Shown here piece by piece: positions 7,599 to 13,656 of a DNA stretch of 19,504 bases. The translations under genes were made by a program, and so were the position numbers. The stretch lies in contig JAEZXS010000254.1 in the NCBI GenBank assembly GCA_023442755.1, positions 1 to 19,504 on the forward strand. The letters are read 5' to 3'. The stretch comes from Pseudomonadota bacterium (GTDB lineage: Bacteria > Desulfobacterota > Syntrophobacteria > Syntrophobacterales > Syntrophobacteraceae). The stretch's first letter is position 1, and every line of letters begins with the position of its first letter. A model generated the notes under the pieces. That model had not been told where the DNA came from and did no database searches. It was given only the letters and a program-made list of their open reading frames with translations.

Positions 7599-8902
7599 AG
7601 CGAAACCGGCAGAAGGAATCCAAACCCGAGTCTTTGCAGGAGGGCCTCCTGTCCCGGATCCTGGACTCTTACCGGGAAGCGATGAAGATGGAGGTTCGGC
7701 TCTATCCGATCGAGACGGACGCAGGAATCCGTTCGCTTGACGCGGGAAGCCATCCGTTTTGCCGCGCGATTCGAAAATGTGCCGAGGGGAGGGCCAAGTG
7801 CCTCACGGATATAAACCGTGCGATCCAGATATCCATGACGACGGGAGAACCGTACATCTTCCAGTGCCACGCCGACGTCATAGAATTTGCCGCCGCACTC
7901 AGGAACGGAGGAAACCAGTCGGCGGCATTCGTCTGCGGTCCGATACTGCTCAGGCATCCGGATATCCTGATCGAACAGCATGTCCTGGAGAAGATAAAGA
8001 GCCTGCCCCTGGACAGTGCCGTCCCGATGAAGTGCGTCAATCGGATACCGGTTTATTCCGAGCGCAGGGTGCAGGCCGCCGCCGACCTGCTGTTTCTGAT
8101 AGCGAATTACTTTTCAAAGGTGGACTTCTCTTCCCAGCATCAACTGCATGAAATATCCCGGCAGCAGTCACTCCTCGCCGAAGAACTCTTCCTGAGCAAA
8201 ATCCTGGCATTGGGAGGCGAAAAACTCGGTCCGCCACCGCCGGCGGAATCCTGGCGGGGAGACAGCTACAAGGAAAAGGAACTGATCGATCTGATCAAGA
8301 TCGGCGACCGGAAAAGAGCCAAGGCTCTCATGGACGAACTGCTCGGGCCCGCGCTTTTTCGCAGCCGGGAACACCTCGGCATTTTGAAAGCCCGTGCCCT
8401 CGAGATCGTCTTTGCCGTTGCCAGGGCCGCCGTGGAGGCGGGTGCCAACCTGGAGGAAATTCTCGGCTTCAAATACCAGTGTGTGCAGAATCTGTCACGG
8501 GACGATTCGGAAGAGACCCTGTACTATTTCCTGATGAAGGCTTTCGATCAGCTTTTCGCATGCATCTACCAGAACCGGAACATCCAGCATACATCGGTAT
8601 TCACGAAAGCAAAGGAATACATCTGGAAGAACTACAACCAGGACATCTCGCTCAACAAACTGGCCGAGGCGGTGGGGATGAATCCCTATTACCTGAGCCA
8701 TTTGTTTCGAAAGGAGATGGGGACGTCGTTTCTGGAATACCTTACATCAGTGCGGATTTCTATTGCCAAGAGCCTCCTGAAGCAGACGGACATGAGCATC
8801 ATGGATATCTGCCTGGAGGTCGGATACCAGGATCCCAGCCATTTCGCCAAGATATTCAAGAAGCTGGAACGCATGCATCCCACCGCATTTCGAAAGAAAT
8901 AG
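7595..8902 (+). CDS. PocR-sensor/AraC-family transcriptional activator
   Basis: A 435-aa cytoplasmic regulator. Residues ~18-175 form a PocR-type ligand-sensing domain, with the conserved pattern FC56...C62...C69...FQC91H and an AAFVCGPILL segment; the family is known from PocR, which senses 1,2-propanediol and switches on cobalamin and diol genes. A helical linker follows. Residues ~335-435 hold two AraC helix-turn-helix motifs (LAEAVGMNPYYLSHLFRKEMG and MDICLEVGYQDPSHFAKIFKK). The TTG start at 7595 overlaps the preceding stop and has GGAGAGG about 8 nt upstream; a later ATG at 7682 would cut into the sensor. It probably controls this cassette in response to the substrate or a demethylation product. 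The C-terminal call is firm; the ligand is unknown. Confidence 0.9.
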   Translation: MKRNRQKESKPESLQEGLLSRILDSYREAMKMEVRLYPIETDAGIRSLDAGSHPFCRAIRKCAEGRAKCLTDINRAIQISMTTGEPYIFQCHADVIEFAAALRNGGNQSAAFVCGPILLRHPDILIEQHVLEKIKSLPLDSAVPMKCVNRIPVYSERRVQAAADLLFLIANYFSKVDFSSQHQLHEISRQQSLLAEELFLSKILALGGEKLGPPPPAESWRGDSYKEKELIDLIKIGDRKRAKALMDELLGPALFRSREHLGILKARALEIVFAVARAAVEAGANLEEILGFKYQCVQNLSRDDSEETLYYFLMKAFDQLFACIYQNRNIQHTSVFTKAKEYIWKNYNQDISLNKLAEAVGMNPYYLSHLFRKEMGTSFLEYLTSVRISIAKSLLKQTDMSIMDICLEVGYQDPSHFAKIFKKLERMHPTAFRKK

Positions 8903-8922
8903 CAAACCTGTCGGTCAGTTTG
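8903..8922. terminator. Bidirectional hairpin between convergent genes
   Basis: CAAACCTG and CAGTTTG pair around a TCGGT loop (7 bp with one bulge). On the minus strand the hairpin is followed by CTATTTCTTT, so it works best as the terminator of the small minus-strand genes, whose stop codon it overlaps. It also lies directly after the regulator's stop. Confidence 0.45.
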
Positions 8923-9172
8923 TTGGGGAATTCTCGGGGACCGGCGCTATTTCCATAGTGCCGAACCTGCCGTTTGCAACGTCACGGAGCGTGACGCAGA
9001 GTGCGCAGTTGCAGTACCTGTGCGATTCGTTCAGCTCCGCCCAGTGGTCGATCAACCCCTTCAGCAGCCTTGCCGCCGAGTTGTACCCTGCGGCATAGGC
9101 CCGCATCTCCGCCTCGTTCATAGTGATTTCGGAAAAAGAATGTGCTTCACTTCGATCAGTAGATAAATTCAT
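8915..9172 (-). CDS. Small cysteine-containing protein of unknown function
   Basis: An 85-aa open frame, family not recognised. The middle is predicted helical (AEMRAYAAGYNSAARLLKGL), followed by a compact C54-N-C56-x2-C59 cluster that could bind metal, then a proline-rich tail. I chose ATG 9172, 31 nt after the preceding gene's stop; no good ribosome-binding site is visible, and ATG 9121 is an alternative. It is probably co-transcribed with the Cys-rich gene at 9204-9473. The short length makes the call moderate, but the organised Cys cluster and helix argue for a real gene. Confidence 0.55.
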   Translation of the reverse strand: MNLSTDRSEAHSFSEITMNEAEMRAYAAGYNSAARLLKGLIDHWAELNESHRYCNCALCVTLRDVANGRFGTMEIAPVPENSPTN

Positions 9173-9203
9173 GAATGAAACCCGTTGAAATTTGTTACAG
9201 TTG

Positions 9204-9473
9204 CTACATAACTTGTGGTGCGCGGCAGTCGATGGCGTGCGCCGTCGAAATTGCCGAAACCTCCAGGAGCAGGTAAGCGGCACGCATGTCCTGTTCCTGC
9301 CAGTACGCCGGATCCTGACCGCCTTCCAGTTCGAAAGAACTGCATTCCGAGCAGGAAAACCCGCTCCATTCGCGCCTGATTGCCGTATTGAGGCATTCGT
9401 TGTAGTGGCGGCATTCGACGTTGCGTGTCACCTTGTTTGGATCGAATATGTGATTTGCTCTGATCGGATTCAT
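9204..9473 (-). CDS. Small zinc-ribbon-like protein of unknown function
   Basis: An 89-aa protein with C21-x5-C27 and C41-x2-C44 in the arrangement CRHYNECL...REWSGFSCSECSSF, a likely zinc- or iron-binding knuckle. I believe similar C-x-x-Y-x-x-CL...W-x-x-F-x-C small proteins are common in sulfate reducers and their relatives, but no function is known to me. ATG 9473 is favoured because AAGGGGG lies about 6 nt upstream; a longer form from 9503 lacks this. It leads a two-gene unit with the small gene downstream. A perfect palindrome lies 86-103 bp upstream of its start. Confidence 0.65.
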   Translation of the reverse strand: MNPIRANHIFDPNKVTRNVECRHYNECLNTAIRREWSGFSCSECSSFELEGGQDPAYWQEQDMRAAYLLLEVSAISTAHAIDCRAPQVM

Positions 9474-9558
9474 GATTTCCCCCTTGTTGTCGATTACGAA
9501 CATTCAAGTCATTTGTGCCCCGTGGAAATACTTTTAAGCACTTCCCGGGCGCTCTGCT

Positions 9559-9576
9559 ATTGGACTTAGGTCCAAT
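9559..9576. promoter_or_regulatory. Perfect palindrome, candidate operator
   Basis: ATTGGAC-TTAG-GTCCAAT: 7-bp perfect arms with a 4-bp centre, in the gap between smpB and the small Cys-rich genes. The spacing and size resemble the target of a dimeric regulator. I cannot match it to a known consensus. No T-tract follows, so it is unlikely to be a terminator. Confidence 0.45.
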
Positions 9577-9708
9577 GATGAGGGACTCGACCGGAGGACA
9601 GACTACCTCACAAGGCAAAACAGCCTGATGCTGTGGTGTTCGGAATTGCCGGCCGGGGGAATCGGATGCAGGAATTGCAGTACAGCAGGGAAAACGGGGC
9701 GGAACAAC

Positions 9709-10188
9709 CTAGGATAACTTGTTATGCTTTCTCAGGCGATCGAGTTCGCGGTTTTCTTCCTTCCTCTTGATGCTTTCTCTCTTGTCGTATTCCTTCTTGC
9801 CCTTTGCAAGGGCGATTTCAACTTTAACTTTCCCGTCCTTGAAATACATTTTCAGCGGGACGAGTGAAAAGCCGCGCTCCTGAGTCTTGCCGAGAAGCTT
9901 CTTTATTTCCAGCCTGTGGAGAAGGAGTTTTCTGACCCGTTCGGGGTCGTGATTCTCGTACGAAGCATGGGAATACGGGCTGATGTGGAGATCATAGAGG
10001 AACACCTCGTTTTTCTTCACCTTGGCGTAGCTGTCTTTGAGATTTGCCCGTCCCTCGCGCAACGATTTCACTTCAGTCCCCAGCAGAACGATCCCCGCTT
10101 CGTACTTGTCGGAAATCTCAAAGTCGTGGAAAGCCTTCTTGTTCTGGCTGATGATGCGGATGTTTTCGGGACTCTTGTCTTTTGTCAT
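9709..10188 (-). CDS. smpB: SsrA-binding protein SmpB
   Basis: A 159-aa RNA-binding protein needed with tmRNA to rescue stalled ribosomes. Family signatures are clear: NKKAFHDFEI near the start, AGIVLLGTEVKSLREGRANL (31-50), the H-x-SPY-x-HASYENHDPERVRKLLLH stretch (68-91) and the basic tail ALAKGKKEYDKRESIKRK that enters the decoding site. ATG 10188 gives the usual N-terminus; a TTG at 10212 overlapping the ptsI stop would add 8 residues, and the nearest AAGGA is then inside the gene. It follows ptsI by about 20 nt and is likely co-transcribed. No tmRNA gene was seen next to it. Confidence 0.96.
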   Translation of the reverse strand: MTKDKSPENIRIISQNKKAFHDFEISDKYEAGIVLLGTEVKSLREGRANLKDSYAKVKKNEVFLYDLHISPYSHASYENHDPERVRKLLLHRLEIKKLLGKTQERGFSLVPLKMYFKDGKVKVEIALAKGKKEYDKRESIKRKEENRELDRLRKHNKLS

Positions 10189-10208
10189 GAAGCTGTAAAA
10201 CTCTTCCT

Positions 10209-11996
10209 TCAATGAAAACCGAGGGAATTCGGGGCAAATACCCTGAATTCTTCGGGAAAATTCTTTTGCATGACGAGTGTGAGCAACTCACTCACCTCTT
10301 TTGCCGTACTCAGGCGCAGTACTTTTCGGGCGAGGCGGATGCAGTCCTTCATGAGAGAGCGCCGGATCAGGTTTTTCACACGCGGCAAAGATTGCGGGTT
10401 CATACTCAGGGAATCGAGCTGCAGCCCGAGCAGAAACGGTGCATAAAGCGGTTCGCCCGCCATCTCCCCGCAAAGCGCAACCGGAATCCCGGCTTTGTGC
10501 CCCGCGTCGACGGTGTGTTTGATAAACCGGAGCACTGCTGGGTGGAGCGGTTCGAACAGGTATGCCACATGTTCGTTGGAACGGTCGATCCCGATGCTGT
10601 ATTGAATGAGATCGTTTGTCCCGATGCTGAAGAAATCTACCTTCGTGGCAAGCAGGTCGGCTATGGCGACAGCGGACGGCATCTCGATCATGACGCCTAC
10701 CGGCATATTCCGGTCAAAAGGAATTCGCTTTGCGGCAAGTTCTTCCTGGACTTCGCGCACGTACTGCCTGGCGTCGAGCAACTCGGCAATTCCCGAAACG
10801 AGCGGGAACATCAGGCGGATATTTTTCGCGGCGGCGCTTGCACGAATTATAGCTCTGAGCTGGGTTTTGAACAACTCGGGATAATGCAGGCAGAGGCGTA
10901 TCGACCTGAGTCCCAGGGCAGGGTTGACCTCTTCGAGCCTGGGGAACCATGCCGAGAGCTTTTCCGCCCCGAGGTCCAGGGTGCGTATTGTAACCCAGTT
11001 GGGGGCCATGAGTTCCGACAGGTCCCGGTAGTCCTTGTAAAGGGTTTCCTCATCGGGGAGGGCCGCCCTGTTCATGAAGAAGAATTCGGTTCTGTAAAGC
11101 CCTATGGCCTCCGCGCCATTGTCCCTGGCGGAAACGATTTCCTCGAGCAGTTCGATGTTTGCCTCGACACTCACTCTATGTCCGTCTCGGGTATGGGCGG
11201 GCAGATGGGCTTTTCTGCTAATTTCCTTCATATAACTTTCAAGTTCGATCTGACGCTCGTAATAGAACCCGATTTCTTCTTCGGATGGATTGATGATGAT
11301 CTTGCCCGCGGTCCCGTCGACAATGAGCATATCGCCTGTGGAAATCTGACGTGTGGCGCTTTCCGCCGCAACAACCGCGGGAATGCTCAAGGAGCGGGCG
11401 ATAATCGATGTGTGGGAAGTACGGCCGCCGATCTCCGTGACAACGCCGAATGTGCGATCCAGTTGAAGCTGGATCGCATCGGCCGGAGAGAGTTCGTGGG
11501 CCACTATAATCACACGTTCCTTGATATTGTTGTAGGGGGTGTGTTCCTGACCCGCCAGTATTCGAAGCACGCGGTCTCCGGCAGCATCCACATCGGCCAT
11601 CCGACTCCGGACGTATTCGTCGTTGAGCGCACTGAAGAGTTCACGGGCCTTCGCGAGTGATTTTAGCAGAGCCTGGTCCGCGTTGATACGCTCGTCGACG
11701 ATGTTCTGCAGGGTTTCGTCGAAGATGGAGCGGTCCCGCATGATCATTTGCTGCACTTCGAGCAGGTGAGCGTATTCCTTGAATTCTGAACGAATGGAGC
11801 CCTTGATCTCTTCGAGATCGGCCTCGGCTTTTTCAACCGCTTTGCGGAACCGGTTGCATTCGGAATTTACATCATCGTCGCTCAAAAGATGATACTGCCG
11901 GACGGGGATACGTCCCTGGTCCAGCAGGTACGCTTTCCCAATGGCGATTCCCGGTGAGGCTCCAATTGCGTTGATGATGCTAGGGGAGTTACTCAT
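10209..11996 (-). CDS. ptsI: PTS phosphoenolpyruvate-protein phosphotransferase (enzyme I)
   Basis: A 595-aa cytoplasmic enzyme that takes phosphate from PEP and passes it to HPr. The start INAIGASPGIAIGKAYLL is the standard EI opening. The phospho-histidine lies in GGRTSHTSIIAR (H195). The C-terminal PEP-binding barrel shows MPVGVMIEMPSAV, FFSIGTNDLIQY and the catalytic CGEMAG (C about 509). ATG 11996 was chosen by alignment to that opening; the ribosome-binding site is weak, and an in-frame extension to 12038 would run through a terminator-like hairpin. It lies between HPr and SmpB. No sugar-specific EIIB/EIIC genes occur in the window, so a regulatory rather than sugar-uptake PTS is plausible. 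Confidence 0.97.
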   Translation of the reverse strand: MSNSPSIINAIGASPGIAIGKAYLLDQGRIPVRQYHLLSDDDVNSECNRFRKAVEKAEADLEEIKGSIRSEFKEYAHLLEVQQMIMRDRSIFDETLQNIVDERINADQALLKSLAKARELFSALNDEYVRSRMADVDAAGDRVLRILAGQEHTPYNNIKERVIIVAHELSPADAIQLQLDRTFGVVTEIGGRTSHTSIIARSLSIPAVVAAESATRQISTGDMLIVDGTAGKIIINPSEEEIGFYYERQIELESYMKEISRKAHLPAHTRDGHRVSVEANIELLEEIVSARDNGAEAIGLYRTEFFFMNRAALPDEETLYKDYRDLSELMAPNWVTIRTLDLGAEKLSAWFPRLEEVNPALGLRSIRLCLHYPELFKTQLRAIIRASAAAKNIRLMFPLVSGIAELLDARQYVREVQEELAAKRIPFDRNMPVGVMIEMPSAVAIADLLATKVDFFSIGTNDLIQYSIGIDRSNEHVAYLFEPLHPAVLRFIKHTVDAGHKAGIPVALCGEMAGEPLYAPFLLGLQLDSLSMNPQSLPRVKNLIRRSLMKDCIRLARKVLRLSTAKEVSELLTLVMQKNFPEEFRVFAPNSLGFH

Positions 11997-12016
11997 GGAA
12001 GATTCATCTCGCTCGC

Positions 12017-12049
12017 AAAAATAGAAATAAGCCCTCAACGGGGCTTATT
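12017..12049 (-). terminator. Terminator-like hairpin between HPr and enzyme I genes
   Basis: Read on the minus strand: AATAAGCCC, 6-nt loop, GGGCTTATT (perfect 9-bp stem, 12049-12026), then TCTATTTTT. It lies 51 nt after the HPr stop and about 30 nt before the ptsI ATG. This has the shape of an intrinsic terminator and should lower enzyme I expression relative to HPr. Confidence 0.65.
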
Positions 12050-12100
12050 ATACTTATTCCATTTTCACCTTGCAGGGAAGAAATATCGGTGATCGAGCCA

Positions 12101-12439
12101 TCAAAGCTCGCCGAATTTGGCCTGGAACAGAGAAGCAAGCGCCGCCAGGGCTTGCAACGCGTCGGAGCCCCTGACTGAAACCAATACACGACTTCCATAG
12201 GGGCAGACAAGCGTCATCAGGTCTAGAATGCTTTTTCCGTTTACCGTCACGCCGCATTTGGAAATGAGTATTTCCGATTCGAACTGGCTGGCCACCTTAA
12301 CAATCTGGGCTGCCACACGCGCATGGATCCCAAGCTTGTTGGCGACTATAAACTCCTGCTCCAGGGCAGGAATCTCCTCAGGACTTTGGTTCAAAGCTGG
12401 ATCCCCTTGATATGAAAAATTCCGCGGGTCTATTAGCAT
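12101..12439 (-). CDS. ptsH: Phosphocarrier protein HPr, with N-terminal extension
   Basis: HPr receives phosphate from enzyme I on histidine. The HPr domain runs from about residue 29 to the end (112 aa from ATG 12439): KLGIHARVAA contains the phospho-acceptor H39, and VNGKSILDLM contains S70, the site phosphorylated by HPr kinase where that enzyme exists. Normal HPr is ~88 aa, so the first ~28 residues are extra. An alternative TTG start at 12394 has AAGGGG about 8 nt upstream and would give a near-standard 97-aa protein; ATG 12439 has only a weak site. The gene is followed by a hairpin and then ptsI. The HPr identity is firm, the start is not. Confidence 0.92.
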   Translation of the reverse strand: MLIDPRNFSYQGDPALNQSPEEIPALEQEFIVANKLGIHARVAAQIVKVASQFESEILISKCGVTVNGKSILDLMTLVCPYGSRVLVSVRGSDALQALAALASLFQAKFGEL

Positions 12440-12806
12440 ACGCAAACCTGTGAGTCAACTGTCTGAGAGTTTCGGATCGAAAATTAACGGAGCCGGCGTG
12501 AATTATTGCACCATAAAATAAATCTGCCGACCCGGAAATCCAACCTGAAATTTCGCTTTTTGCCTGGGAACCCATGTCTGTGCAGCCGGGCATCCCGATG
12601 CAATTTCCGCATCGTGAAAGGCCGATCGGTCTGCCATGACCCGGATTTATCAGGGAATATGCTTACGTAAATGAGTTTGCGGAGCTGAAAGCACCCCGAC
12701 TCATAAGATAATACGGAAAAAAGAAGAAAAAATTTACAGGAGAATTTACACGCTTCCGGTTTGCCGCACAAGCCGAAGAAAGCGGATAATCAGGGCGAGA
12801 GCAAAT
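12440..12806. other. 367-bp intergenic region
   Basis: Between the lipase-like gene and HPr, both on the minus strand. It holds the candidate HPr promoter. Nearer the lipase end lies an A/T-rich tract (12711-12736, T-rich on the minus strand) preceded by an imperfect stem CTTCGG/CCGGAAG, which may end the RACo-lipase transcript. No convincing small gene was found; a 95-codon open frame here has no coding character. Confidence 0.5.
12502..12530 (-). promoter_or_regulatory. Candidate promoter for the HPr-EI-SmpB cluster
   Basis: On the minus strand TCGGCA (12530-12525) and AATAAT (12507-12502) are separated by 17 bp; matches to consensus are 4 of 6 and 5 of 6. The expected leader before ATG 12439 is about 56 nt. 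Confidence 0.3.
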
Positions 12807-13655
12807 TCAGGAGGATTGCTCCGTCGTCTTGAGGAACTCGACGACCTCCCGGGCAACCACCGGGGAATAAAGCATTGCCACGTGGCTCATGGCGGGCGTG
12901 CGGCGGGAGAGCCAGCCGGGGTAGGGGGTTTCGAGCCCTTCGGAGGGTATGACCAGGTTGTCCGTAGGAGAGTACAGCACAACCCCCGTGCAGGGTAGGC
13001 GGTTTGCAGACCTTTCGAGTTCTTCGAAAAGCGGTCCCCGGTAGATAAGGCTGGAAGCGAGGGTTCCGATTCCGAAGGCCGCCATCTTGGAGCCTTTGTG
13101 AGGAGTACCGAGGGTGATCACCGCCCTGGGCGGGCTGTCCTGTGGACATCTTTCGGCATAAACCCTCGAAAGAAGACCTCCCAGGCTGTGGCCGACCAGG
13201 ATGATATCCTGGCCGGGAAATTCGGCGCGAAGCCGCCTCAAAAAGGCATCCAGGCGAGAATATGTCCGCTCGAAGGAGGTGAAGAGGCTCCGGTACTGAA
13301 AAGAATAGAGATTGTCGAAGCCCGCCCGCCCGAGCCTGTGCCGGAAAATGGTCGATGCGCTTGCGTTATGGTACAGGCCGTGAATCAGGACTATCACCGG
13401 CTGTAACGGCGAGATCCTTTGTGGGCGGCGGAATCGGGGCAAAAAGCCGAGCGGGAAGAAGATCACTACCAGGATCATGCTCGCAATGCTCGAAACGATT
13501 CCCTCGATGAGTTGCGAACATGCAAGGTCCGGCGCGTCCGGACCCTGGCCGCGGAAGCGTGGATAATTCTCGTACCAGAAAAAGGCGTAGGTCAGGAGCG
13601 ACACTCCGGCCGAGACGGCGAACAGGGCGAATACGATATGAAAAAGCAGGTCCAT
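12807..13655 (-). CDS. Membrane-anchored alpha/beta hydrolase (lipase/esterase-like)
   Basis: A 282-aa protein. Two hydrophobic segments (about 3-26 and 51-72) should anchor it in the inner membrane. The hydrolase domain starts at ~85 with VIVLIHGLYHN (oxyanion H92-G93). The nucleophile elbow is GHSLGG with S157; D232 in SPTDNLVIP and H258 in MSHVAML complete a plausible triad. LGTPHKGS is typical of PGAP1-like or triacylglycerol lipase-type proteins. ATG 13655 follows the upstream RACo stop with a single base between, so the two are translationally coupled; a TTG at 13676 is the alternative. The substrate (lipid or other ester) is not known. Confidence 0.85.
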   Translation of the reverse strand: MDLLFHIVFALFAVSAGVSLLTYAFFWYENYPRFRGQGPDAPDLACSQLIEGIVSSIASMILVVIFFPLGFLPRFRRPQRISPLQPVIVLIHGLYHNASASTIFRHRLGRAGFDNLYSFQYRSLFTSFERTYSRLDAFLRRLRAEFPGQDIILVGHSLGGLLSRVYAERCPQDSPPRAVITLGTPHKGSKMAAFGIGTLASSLIYRGPLFEELERSANRLPCTGVVLYSPTDNLVIPSEGLETPYPGWLSRRTPAMSHVAMLYSPVVAREVVEFLKTTEQSS

Positions 13656-13656
13656 T

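Noticed and set aside
9474..9708. tmRNA (ssrA) or a tRNA beside smpB
   Set aside because: A stretch resembling a T-arm (GGTCGAGTCCC, minus strand) has no matching acceptor stem, and no tmRNA tag frame or ends were recognisable.
12484..12771. 95-codon minus-strand frame in the HPr upstream region
   Set aside because: It covers an A/T-rich, probably regulatory stretch and has no ribosome-binding site or protein motif.
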